From Planctomycetota bacterium (GTDB lineage: Bacteria > Planctomycetota > Planctomycetia > Pirellulales > Pirellulaceae): 13,744 bases of DNA. The stretch is taken from contig JAPLNJ010001098.1 of NCBI GenBank assembly GCA_026692885.1, forward strand, positions 17,210 through 30,953. Reading direction: 5' to 3'. Shown here piece after piece: positions 1 through 7,266 of this stretch (positions are counted from its first letter, which is position 1; each line of letters begins with the position of its first letter). The position numbers and the translations under genes are program-made. The notes under the pieces were generated by a model. That model was not told the DNA's origin, did no database searches, and was given only the letters and a program-made list of their open reading frames with translations.

Positions 1-687
1 GTACTGCTTGAACTTCAAGGCCGCGTCCATCTCCAGGTTGGCCAGCCACCAGTTGCCAAATTGATTGTCCAAGTCGTTGCTGCCGTCCTGGAAGAACACC
101 CGAATCGGCTTCGCGGGCGTGGAACGGATAAACGACGGATAGACGTGCCCACCCCGGATGTTCGTAAAACTGCCCACATGGCTGAGCATCTTGCGGAAGG
201 CATCGGGTCGCTGCCACGCCACCGTAAACGCGCAGATACCGCCCGAGGAAATCCCGCAGATCGCCCGGCACTCGGGGGCCTCGGTCAGCTTGTATCGTTT
301 GCCGACCTCCGGCAGGATTTCCTCCAACAGGAACCTAGCGTACTGGTCGCTGAGCGTGCCGTACTCGAAACTGCGGTTGCTGGCCTGCCAGGGGTTCTGC
401 GGCGGCGGCTCGCCCACATGACCGGGGTTGATAAAGATGCCGATGGTCACCGGCATCTCGCCCTTGTGAATCAGGTTGTCGAAGACCACCGGCACACGGA
501 AGTCGCCGTCTTCCTTGACGTATGCCTGTCCGTCCTGAAACACCATCACGCAAGCCGGCTTACTGCCGTCGTACGTGCCCTGGGGTATGCCCTCTTGACG
601 CATCGAGTCGGGGCCCAGCTTGTACTCCTCGTCGCCCGCCAGGGCGGGAGAAGTCAGGAACAATATCCCCAGGCGCCGACGATGCAC
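1..687 (-). CDS. Enterochelin-esterase-like alpha/beta hydrolase (3' partial, probably 5'-damaged)
   Basis: Exported serine esterase of the enterochelin esterase (Fes/D-like) family, probably acting on acyl or carbohydrate esters outside the cytoplasm; the substrate cannot be read from the sequence. The minus-strand frame is open to the left edge (229 codons visible). Residues 145-150 read GISSGG, giving the GxSxG nucleophile elbow with Ser147. DGSNDLDN at 201-208 is the usual site of the acid residue; the catalytic His would lie beyond the window. The only usable start is a GTG at 687, with a short arginine-rich, hydrophobic leader ending SPALA, but there is no Shine-Dalgarno sequence and the start lies inside the preceding reading frame, so the true start was probably lost. 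Compared from memory with family members, about 20-25 residues of the first beta strands are missing between IPQGT and YDGSKP (near 571-577), without loss of frame. Family assignment is firm; activity is doubtful. Confidence 0.82.
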   Translation of the reverse strand, partial: MHRRRLGILFLTSPALAGDEEYKLGPDSMRQEGIPQGTYDGSKPACVMVFQDGQAYVKEDGDFRVPVVFDNLIHKGEMPVTIGIFINPGHVGEPPPQNPWQASNRSFEYGTLSDQYARFLLEEILPEVGKRYKLTEAPECRAICGISSGGICAFTVAWQRPDAFRKMLSHVGSFTNIRGGHVYPSFIRSTPAKPIRVFFQDGSNDLDNQFGNWWLANLEMDAALKFKQY

Positions 688-1443
688 GGCACGAAGCCCT
701 GGTCCACCAGGTACAGAAGCCGCTCGTCAGCCCGGTCGAAATACTCGGGCCGGATGCGGGCGTAGTCCTTTTCCCAGGGGAGGCCTGCTTCGTTGGTCCC
801 GCGTGGGTCGAAGGCCGGCATGTCGGGATACAGCCCGGCCACGATCTGGATCACGCTGAAGCCCTTGGCCTTGCGATCGGCAGCCAGTTGCTGAAACTCA
901 TCCGGCCCATGGAGCCGCTGGCACAAGCCCATCCACCACGTATCGCCCAGCCAGAAGAACGGTCTTGTCTAGGTGCTCGAAATGCCGCTTGTCCGCCGCC
1001 ACTTGCAGCGGGCCGTGAAGATAGAGCAGGTTGTCTCCGGCATAAGGCTCGACCGTCACTGCGCCAGAGAGATCGTGTAAGCCTCGGTCCGCTGTCAGGG
1101 AACATACGGTTCGCCAGCGATGCGTGCCTGCGACGGGCGATGCGTAGCGAACCTTCCACGTTCGGCCGCCGGCCCAGAAGGCCGGGACTTTGAGCGTGCG
1201 GCCCTGCGGGGTCTCGAACAGGGCCTCCACGGTCACTTCGTGAAAGGGATCGCGATAATCCCCGCTCGCCGTGAAGGCGATCTCGACCATCCTGTTGGCA
1301 TGCGTGCGGGCCGTCGGAGATTCGTCGGCCGAACCCCGGTTCTCCGTGGAAACGACGGCGCCCCACACCGTGACCACGCATCCCACCAGTATCGCGCGGA
1401 ACCAGCTTTCAGTGTCTTGCGGTCGCATCATTACCTTGCACAT
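654..1443 (-). pseudogene. DUF5060/DUF4038 secreted glycosidase-like protein, frameshifted and truncated
   Basis: Remnant of a secreted protein of the DUF5060 + DUF4038 (apiosidase-like TIM barrel) type, a family linked to plant and algal polysaccharide breakdown. The start at 1443 is preceded by AGGGGAG at suitable spacing and followed by a hydrophobic leader (FRAILVGCVVTVWGAVV). The DUF5060 beta-sandwich region is clear (VEIAFTASGDYRDPFHEV, then FWAGGRTWKVRYASP). After HFEHLDKT the frame goes wrong. The adjacent frame resumes with FFWLGDTWWMGLCQRLH and continues through QIVAGLYPDMPAFDPRG and WEKDYARIRPEYFDRADERL to VPCIVGAWGY, then stops after two more codons. The shift, equivalent to a two-base loss, lies at about 958-968. 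The barrel normally continues well past GAWGY with its catalytic acids, so roughly the second half of the domain is gone and the esterase frame begins at that point. Not functional as written. Confidence 0.8.
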
Positions 1444-1506
1444 GGCCCATTCTCCCCTGTTGGTCTTGTTGAACGCTGGCCGCCGTCCTCTTTGTGTTGC
1501 ATGGAG

Positions 1507-1661
1507 CTATCGGACTTCCGTCTCGGTCAGGTTGCTGATCTCGCTGCGGTTGGAGGCAGCATCGAACGAGCGGAGGGCGAAGTATCGTTTGCCTGCGGGA
1601 TGAGCAACAAGAGGGAAGTCAGGGCCAGCCAACTGTTCCAGAATCTTCGCTGCATCCTCAT
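1507..1661 (-). pseudogene. Secreted fibronectin-III-domain protein reduced to its signal peptide and tail
   Basis: A well-formed start sits at 1661: an AAGGGGAAAGGGC ribosome site is followed by MRMQRRFWNSWLALTSLLLL and IPQA, a classical Sec signal peptide. In that frame the sequence then becomes meaningless. In a second frame it reads AGKRYFALRSFDAASNRSEI and SNLTETEVR before a stop at 1507-1509. The YFALRSFDAASNRSEISN pattern matches the last two strands of a fibronectin type III domain (YxFAxRAxDxAGNxSxxSN). The simplest reading is one gene whose middle, from after the signal peptide to the end of the Fn3 domain, was removed, with the junction near 1598-1606. It lies 63 bp upstream of the DUF4038 start on the same strand, so the two were probably co-transcribed. 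The catalytic domain it once carried cannot be known. Confidence 0.55.
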
Positions 1662-1788
1662 GCCCTTTCCCCTTTGGTCGCCGCGGACAAGCAACCACGG
1701 TTGCCGCGTCCATCGTAGCACGGTGTCCTCGCGTCGAGTAGACTCAAGCCCACGGCTACAAGCAATCGTCGTTACGCGGACACGTTCC

Positions 1789-1794
1789 AAGGAG
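1789..1794 (+). promoter_or_regulatory. Shine-Dalgarno that fixes the original ThuA start
   Basis: AAGGAG stands 7 nt before the ATG at 1802. The same AAGGAGCC context precedes the GH16-like start at 5798 and the beta-helix start at 7266. This places translation initiation of the ThuA-like gene at 1802 rather than at the in-frame TTG at 1866, and so implies a frameshift between them. Confidence 0.7.
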
Positions 1795-1801
1795 CCCCGC
1801 C

Positions 1802-2705
1802 ATGCCAAGCATTGCCTTCCCCCGTCGCGATTTCCTGAAGGTTAACAGCGATTCTGACCGCACCCTTGTTCGCCTGCGGGGCGGACAGCAGCGACGTGGG
1901 CCACCGTCGGCCGCCCACGACGATCGTCTTCTTGGGCGGCTGCAAGACCCATGCTCCCGGCGCACACGAACACCTCCGCGGGGCGCAGTTGCTGAAACAG
2001 TGCCTGGAGACGGCCATCGGCATTCCGCGGCTGCAGACCCGCATCTATCTGGACGCGTGGCCCTCAGACCCCGCAGCCTGGGACGATGCCGCGACGATCG
2101 TACTGACCTGGGAAGGCTGGAATTTGCACATCGTCAACGCCCGCCACCCGGATCGGTTGCAGCAGCTCGACCAACTGATGAAATGCGGCGTCGGGTTGGT
2201 TTGTTTCCACGCAGCGACGGCCGTGGAGAAGAACGTAGAGTCCTACTACCTGGACTGGGTCGGCGGCAACAAGAGTCCGGATTACTCGCTACACCCCATG
2301 GCGCGCGGGATTGACGTGGCCCTGGCGGACCCGGAGCACGCGATCTGCCGCGGTGTCCGACCGATGAGATTCCCGGAAGAGGAGTTCTATTGCAAGATCC
2401 TGTTTCGGCCCGCAGACCAGCGGGTCCGGCCGATCCTGACGACCTTGCTCCCGCCCGAGCGGCCGGAGAAACAGATCATCGGGTGGGCGATCGAGCGGGC
2501 GGATGGCGGGCGGGCCTTCGCCTGCACAGGCCCGCATTACCATGCGAGTTGGCAGAACGAAGATTTCCGTCGACTGGCGCTCAACGCGATTCTCTGGACG
2601 GCCAAGGTCGACGTGCCAGGTGGCGGCGTACAGTCGACCGTATCGTTGCTCGACTTTCAGATCACAACCGTCCCCCCGCCTAACCAGCCGGTGGTACGTC
2701 CTTAA
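1802..2705 (+). CDS. ThuA-like domain lipoprotein with a frameshift after its Tat leader
   Basis: ThuA-like protein (PF06283; class-I glutamine-amidotransferase-like fold without demonstrated amidotransferase activity, associated with sugar utilisation). The continuous body frame is 1866-2705. It shows TIVFLGGCKTHAPGAHEH, then GVGLVCFHAAT (the typical LxxxHAAT strand), WVGGNK, FPEEEFYCKILF, RPILTTLLPP and GRAFACTGPHYHASWQNEDF ending in LALNAILW, all in family order. The ATG at 1802 has a good ribosome site and encodes PRRDFLK, a twin-arginine motif, but that frame is wrong for the body. The body frame just upstream encodes TAILTAPLFAC, an h-region with a lipobox cysteine. Together they make a coherent Tat lipoprotein signal broken by an indel within about 1838-1849. 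A rescue start at TTG 1866 would give a leaderless cytosolic protein. Function is confident at family level only. Confidence 0.8.
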
Positions 2706-2725
2706 ACGGCAAGGAGTTCTCCGTC

Positions 2726-2887
2726 GTGATACTGTCCTGCGGAACGCTCAGTTACCGGCAAGAAAGCCTGCAACTCGCCCTGGAGGGGATTCTGCCCAAT
2801 CACTTTCGGCTCGGTTCCACGCAGACGACGGCTTCGTACTCGGAGACCGTCTCCCCCGTCCGCCAACTCCGCTCCCCGCCGACGTAG
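2726..2887 (+). pseudogene. Possible 5' remnant of a sugar-phosphate isomerase/epimerase
   Basis: Just after the ThuA-like stop, AAGGAG (2711-2716) stands 9 nt before a GTG at 2726. The frame reads VILSCGTLSYRQESLQLALE then GILPNHFRLG. This resembles the first strand and helix of AP-endonuclease-2-type TIM barrels (TLSYRxxxLxxALxxIxxxGFRxxELG), a common partner of ThuA-like genes. The frame then runs antisense into the 3' end of the converging gene at 2800 and stops at 2885-2887, so at most about 30 codons are plausible. The resemblance is short and judged by eye; it could be chance. Confidence 0.3.
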
Positions 2888-4851
2888 TTCAAGTACAGCA
2901 GATCGGTAGCCCGGGATCGGCTCGGCTGCGCGGCGCCGACGTATCGAATGCGCAAGGGCTGCGCCCCACGGATGCGGAGCACGCCGTCGATGGCAAGCTC
3001 CCGACTCCCCTCAGCGCTGAGGGTCTTGCCGCTCAGGGCTGGAACGTCTTCTTCCCGTCCGTCGATCGCCACCGTGCGCCGCCCACGCTCGTAGACCCAG
3101 CCCGGGTTGTTGAGGATGCCGATTTGCCCGGTGGCGATCCTCATGGTCGTAACGTCGGTCAAAGCGACCAGCTTCTCGCGCATTGTAAAGCTGCCGTCTT
3201 GGTTGGAGGCGAACACCAAGTCGGCCCGGACATGTTCGCCGTGATCGACTACCAGCTCCGCCTGGAACCAGTCCTCTCCGCTGGTCACCTTCACGTCGCG
3301 GAGGCGGATGGGCAAGGACTTCTGCTGATTTACCAGGGCGACGTGCCCAATCCCGTTGAGTTGGTCGGGCGAGACCATCCGGTCGAGCCGGTAGGGCACG
3401 CACTGGGCCATGACCTTGGGTCCCCAACTGAACGTGTGAATGGCCGAGCCGGTCCGGCGGAGGATGATCTTGCCCGAGTCCAGCCGTCGCACGCCCACGC
3501 GGTCGTGGGGCGCCCGCTCGATGCGGTCTGCCAGCTTCAAAACCAGCCAACTGGCGGCCAGTGAACTGATCAGATCGGTCTGGGTGGAGGCGAAGAATGT
3601 CTCGCCTGGGGAGTAAACCGTGCCGGTATTCGAGCGGGCCTGCATCTTCTCCAGCGTTTCCACACACCGGCCGGCCAGCGACCAAGCGTCCGGGTCGCGC
3701 AGCAAGACCGACATCATCAGGCTCTTTACGATCCAGTCGGCGTTGCGGAACAACTGCCAGTCCTGACCGTTGGGATACACGAAGCCGCCGTCGGGCAGCA
3801 CAAACCACTTCAGGTTTTCGTAGATTCCCGCCACGTTGTAGTGCAGGCACTCCGGCGACCGGCGACCGCTCAGGGCATAGTCCAATTCAGCGCCCAGGCT
3901 GAGCGAGATGCAGGTCATGTAGTCCGGGTGGACGATATCGTGGTTCTCCAGCGTGAAATCGTCATGGATGTTGGCTCCCGTGAACTGCGAGGCGACGGTG
4001 CGGCCGTCGACCACCGTCTGCGACCGCTCGTCGGCCGGCCGCAGGAACGACGACATGGCCCACTTCTGAAACGCTTCCTCCCAGCCGACTCGTCGCGAGT
4101 CGTCCGGCAGCAGCAACAGGGCCACCGAGAGGATGCGGCTGTTCCAGGCGTTCTCCTCCGCCTTGGTGTCCAGTTCGATTTGGTGCGGCGGAGTGCTCTT
4201 CGCGATGCGGTCGGCCTCGTGGGCCACCACGCGGCGGACGCTCAACCGAACATCCTCGGGCAACTCGTCCCACACGTACCAGGCCCCGCAGCCGAGTTGC
4301 TGTGCCCAATGAGCCGACTGCCAGGCATCGCCCCAGCGGCGATCATCGCTAGTGGGTCGCGTGCCGGTCACATGCGTGGCCACCAGGTAGCGGATCATGG
4401 GGATAACCGTCTCGCTGAGCAACCGCTCCCGTGAGATGCCGACGACGGATTCATCGTAGGGTCCAAAACGGGACAGGAAGCAGAAACCGTAAACCGCCCC
4501 GGTGTTGGGTCGGATGTGGTGCTCGCCGGACCGGCTGTCCGTCAGCAGGAGCAGCGTCGCGTCTTCGTTCCAGGGATGGACTAGGGTACGGAGGTATCGA
4601 GCCAGCTTCTCGGCCGCAAGGTAGATCCGCTGATCCGTCTCTTCCAGGTCGGCCTGCCCGTGTGGCTCGATCAACCGCAGGACCTCGCCGGCCTGCGACG
4701 GTCGCGCTGGCACCGGTTGGCCGACGGCAGCCCGTGGGGCAATGGCCAGCATGGCCGCGATGGCCAGGAAGCCCAAGCTCCTGGTCCTGATCCTGGTGCC
4801 TCCATACGATAAGCAGGCGTAAAGCGGATTTCGTGGCTGCCAGTATTCCAT
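2800..4851 (-). CDS. Large secreted protein, candidate alpha/alpha-toroid polysaccharide lyase
   Basis: Intact 683-residue exported protein. The ATG at 4851 follows GGGAG at 8 nt. The signal peptide is unusual in having about 18 extra residues before its charged region (RIRTRSLGFLAIAAMLAIAP, cleavage near AVGQ, residue 45). Residues about 50-430 look helical with aromatic and acidic clusters: KAEENAWN (230-237), LENHDIVHPDYM (301-312), NGQDW (361-365). Residues about 440-683 look beta-rich. This helical barrel followed by a beta-sandwich, with conserved Asn, His and Tyr, recalls PL8-type and heparinase-II/III-type lyases, but I recognise no family-defining signature, so catalysis is inference. 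It lies 195 bp downstream of the GH16-like gene on the same strand and may be the last gene of that unit. It converges with the plus-strand ThuA-like region. The promoter is not visible. Confidence 0.72.
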   Translation of the reverse strand: MEYWQPRNPLYACLSYGGTRIRTRSLGFLAIAAMLAIAPRAAVGQPVPARPSQAGEVLRLIEPHGQADLEETDQRIYLAAEKLARYLRTLVHPWNEDATLLLLTDSRSGEHHIRPNTGAVYGFCFLSRFGPYDESVVGISRERLLSETVIPMIRYLVATHVTGTRPTSDDRRWGDAWQSAHWAQQLGCGAWYVWDELPEDVRLSVRRVVAHEADRIAKSTPPHQIELDTKAEENAWNSRILSVALLLLPDDSRRVGWEEAFQKWAMSSFLRPADERSQTVVDGRTVASQFTGANIHDDFTLENHDIVHPDYMTCISLSLGAELDYALSGRRSPECLHYNVAGIYENLKWFVLPDGGFVYPNGQDWQLFRNADWIVKSLMMSVLLRDPDAWSLAGRCVETLEKMQARSNTGTVYSPGETFFASTQTDLISSLAASWLVLKLADRIERAPHDRVGVRRLDSGKIILRRTGSAIHTFSWGPKVMAQCVPYRLDRMVSPDQLNGIGHVALVNQQKSLPIRLRDVKVTSGEDWFQAELVVDHGEHVRADLVFASNQDGSFTMREKLVALTDVTTMRIATGQIGILNNPGWVYERGRRTVAIDGREEDVPALSGKTLSAEGSRELAIDGVLRIRGAQPLRIRYVGAAQPSRSRATDLLYLNYVGGERSWRTGETVSEYEAVVCVEPSRK

Positions 4852-5045
4852 CGTGGAGTCTCCCAGGCTGCTCGATCACTCGTGTTGCTGTTGGCCAGTG
4901 TAACCAAGCCCGCGGTGCAGGTCGTGGGGGACATTGCCGCAATGGTTGAAAACTTGATACGCGCATTGCGATGTCCCGCCGACCGTCCGATATCTCCTAT
5001 GTGTCAGCCGTACAGCCTCCCGGCAACAACGATGGCTCGCCTGAT

Positions 5046-5798
5046 TCATCGCGACGCCGCTCGAAACTCGAAGGACTCGATGACCACCTCCGCCGAATGT
5101 CCATTCTTCGGGGGCTGACCTCGCATCAGCCACAAGTTCATGTGTACTTTCTCTTTTGATGCTGCCGGAAGTTGGCTGCCGGTGAAGGTCGACGCGGCCA
5201 GCAGTTTGGCCCCCGGATCGCCGGTTCCCTGCCAGCACTGCCACTGCACACGGTCGGCCGTCCAGGTCAGGCTGCAGGTCAGACGCTGGACCTCGCCGAT
5301 AGTGAAGCGAACCATCCGCGAATCCGTAGCCGGTTGCACCACGAACTGCGCGTTCTTTGGCTCGGTAACCTGGCCCCATCGTGTCAGCTCGAAGTCGATC
5401 TCGTGGTCGTCATCCAGGTAGGTAAACAGGCCCAGCACGATGTTCGGGTCGAGTTCGCTGAACGGTCCGGCGAAGGTGAAGCGGTACTCGCCGTACCCGA
5501 ACGACTTGTCCGAAGTGACCTCAGCGCACCACCATTTTCCGGCCGCATCCTTGGCGATCTTCAAGTGCAGCCGGCCCTGTTTATCCACCCAAACCAGGTC
5601 GGGCGCCCAGCCGTTGGGTCCGGGACCGAATTGGGGTTCGGCCTTGCACTGCCAGGTCAGGCCGGCAAAGGCCAGTTGGGTGCTACCCGTGGGTGCCCGC
5701 GGCGGTACCGCGGCCTTCGCCGTTCTCTCCGCGATGATCCCAACGGCCACCAGAACCACCACTGCCACGAATGTCTGTTTCCGGATCGCCAGGCGCAT
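5046..5798 (-). CDS. Secreted GH16-like (concanavalin-fold) beta-glucanase/galactanase-type protein
   Basis: Intact 250-residue protein. The ATG at 5798 has AAGGAG 8 nt upstream. Residues 1-30 form a Sec signal peptide (QTFVAVVVLVAVGIIA, cleavage near AKAA). The mature part reads as a jelly roll: AEVTSDKSFGYGEYRFTF (about 92-109), VLGLFTYLDDDHEIDFELTR (121-140), and a C-terminal strand VVIESFEF. HEIDFE contains the glycoside hydrolase family 16 catalytic pattern ExDxE, with Glu133 as probable nucleophile, Asp135 as helper and Glu137 as acid/base. Family 16 cleaves beta-1,3 or beta-1,4 linkages in glucans and galactans; the substrate cannot be read here. The protein is shorter than most characterised members, so a binding-only relative is possible. 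It sits between the beta-helix gene (121 bp upstream) and the putative lyase. Confidence 0.82.
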   Translation of the reverse strand: MRLAIRKQTFVAVVVLVAVGIIAERTAKAAVPPRAPTGSTQLAFAGLTWQCKAEPQFGPGPNGWAPDLVWVDKQGRLHLKIAKDAAGKWWCAEVTSDKSFGYGEYRFTFAGPFSELDPNIVLGLFTYLDDDHEIDFELTRWGQVTEPKNAQFVVQPATDSRMVRFTIGEVQRLTCSLTWTADRVQWQCWQGTGDPGAKLLAASTFTGSQLPAASKEKVHMNLWLMRGQPPKNGHSAEVVIESFEFRAASR

Positions 5799-5919
5799 CG
5801 GTTTGGCTCCTTAGGTCTCGTTCGTCGCAGTGGCCCCGCAAGGCTGCGGTATCAGGGCCTTGGCGGAAGACTTGGACTCTGCAAATCTTGCTCGCAATCG
5901 GAACCGGGCGCCGGGATGG

Positions 5920-7266
5920 CTATTTCCCGGAGTCTCGCGGGCGGCGGTCGTCGATGGTGACCTCGGCTTCGATGGTGTTATCCCGGATGGTCACCTCACC
6001 CACCTGCGGCTCAATCAAGATTCCCGCCGTTTGAGTCCGGCTTCCCGGGACCCTCGTGTCGCGGATCGTGTTCTTCTCAAACACCAAGCCGCTGGTGGCA
6101 CCGCAAATACGAATCCCCGGAGACGGCGCCGTGATACCGTTGTTTTCGATCACGTTCTCGATCAGACGGTTGCGATGGGCAGCCATGCCGAGCGATTCGT
6201 TGCGGAAGGAAATGCCTTCGCGAGCATTCTGGCTAACACGGTTTCGCTGCAGCAGATTGTCCGAGTCCTTGTGCCCGATGGAGATCCCGTACTGGCCGTT
6301 GCGTTCCAAGACATTGTCCTCGAACAGGCCGTAACGCACACGCCAGCACAAAAAGAGGCCATCCGTACCGTTGCCACGAGCCGTACAGCCGCGAACGATG
6401 GGGCGCTGCGAGCCGCTGCCAGGATGCAGGCCGAGCTGGGCATTGTCCGCGCTCACACAGCCTTCCACCGTCACGTCGTTCGACTGTTGGAAGCTGATTC
6501 CGTCCCCGTTGTAGCCACGGACTTCGCAGCCCTTGAGTACCGTGCCGTGGCCGCGGAACAGATAGATTCCCGCACCTCGGCAGCCGTTCAAGGGAACATT
6601 CGATTCCTTGTTGCCGAGGATGACGAGGTTTTCCACACGGACGCCCTGGACATCCCGGCCGCTGACCACAGGAAACACGGTCGCGGCCCGAGCGTGGTTC
6701 TGGACCATGCAGTCGGCCATCAGCGGCACGTCGATAGAAAACGTCTTGCCGCGCCGTCCCGTGATCCGTGCGACTGTCGTATGGAAGCCGCCGGCACGAT
6801 CGTCCCAAATCGCCACACCCGTGCCCACGTCGAAGCCGGTCGCATCTTCGACGGTGATCTGCTCCTCGCCGAAATCGCCGTCCAACGCCAGCCCTGACGC
6901 GACGCTATCGGCCTTGCGCAGGCGGGTTCTTCCCGCTTGGCCGCGAACGGTCACGTGCGACCGCAAATGCAGTGAATCCCGCATCAGATACTCTCCGGGG
7001 CCGATTTCGACCGTTCCGCCACCCAGTCCCGCGATGTAGTCCACCACCGCCTGCAACGCTCGGTTATCGGTTCCGATCAGGTCCGCATTCTCCCTGCCCA
7101 CAGTGATCGTCGGCAAGTCCGTCATGGTCGAGTGCATGGCGTGGGGCAATTGTTGTTCGTCCGGCTGCGGCGAGGGGTCGTGCGGTTCCTCCGCTGCCAG
7201 CCAGGCGCAGGCAATGGCAGGGGTCAAGGCAAAGACAGTCTTGATCAAAGCAGCGACGCTGTTCAT
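5920..7266 (-). CDS. Secreted right-handed parallel beta-helix protein (pectate-lyase/NosD-like)
   Basis: Intact 448-residue exported protein. The ATG at 7266 is preceded by AAGGAG at 6 nt and begins with a signal peptide (LIKTVFALTPAIACAWLA). Residues about 67-92 (NRALQAVVDYIAGLGGGTVE then IGPGEY) are the standard entry motif of pectin-lyase-like folds. After about residue 205 come repeated beta-helix rungs: LKGCEVRGYNGDGISFQQSN, VEGCVSADNAQLGLHPG, VRGCTARGNGTDGLFLCW, FEDNVLERNGQYGISIG and further copies, matching the PbH1/beta-helix repeat. These proteins bind or cleave acidic polysaccharides; no catalytic residues can be assigned with confidence. The ATG overlaps the stop of the upstream mannonate-dehydratase-like frame (ATGA), which suggests coupled translation, although that neighbour is truncated. 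Probably co-transcribed with the two downstream exported proteins. Confidence 0.85.
   Translation of the reverse strand: MNSVAALIKTVFALTPAIACAWLAAEEPHDPSPQPDEQQLPHAMHSTMTDLPTITVGRENADLIGTDNRALQAVVDYIAGLGGGTVEIGPGEYLMRDSLHLRSHVTVRGQAGRTRLRKADSVASGLALDGDFGEEQITVEDATGFDVGTGVAIWDDRAGGFHTTVARITGRRGKTFSIDVPLMADCMVQNHARAATVFPVVSGRDVQGVRVENLVILGNKESNVPLNGCRGAGIYLFRGHGTVLKGCEVRGYNGDGISFQQSNDVTVEGCVSADNAQLGLHPGSGSQRPIVRGCTARGNGTDGLFLCWRVRYGLFEDNVLERNGQYGISIGHKDSDNLLQRNRVSQNAREGISFRNESLGMAAHRNRLIENVIENNGITAPSPGIRICGATSGLVFEKNTIRDTRVPGSRTQTAGILIEPQVGEVTIRDNTIEAEVTIDDRRPRDSGK

Noticed and set aside
636..652. CCCGCC/GGCGGG palindrome near the esterase leader, considered as a terminator or repeat
   Set aside because: It encodes the SPALAG part of the leader, is very short, lacks a T-run and is explained by coding sequence.
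61..1193. Long plus-strand open frames at 61-765 and 522-1193
   Set aside because: Antisense to the recognisable esterase and DUF4038 sequence, with biased composition and no ribosome sites.
2503..3564. 353-codon plus-strand open frame overlapping the ThuA-like 3' end and antisense to the putative lyase
   Set aside because: It spans two unrelated genes and lacks motifs; a composition artefact.
5830..6897. 355-codon plus-strand open frame opposite the beta-helix gene
   Set aside because: The opposite strand encodes clear beta-helix rungs with signal peptide and ribosome site; this frame has no recognisable motif.
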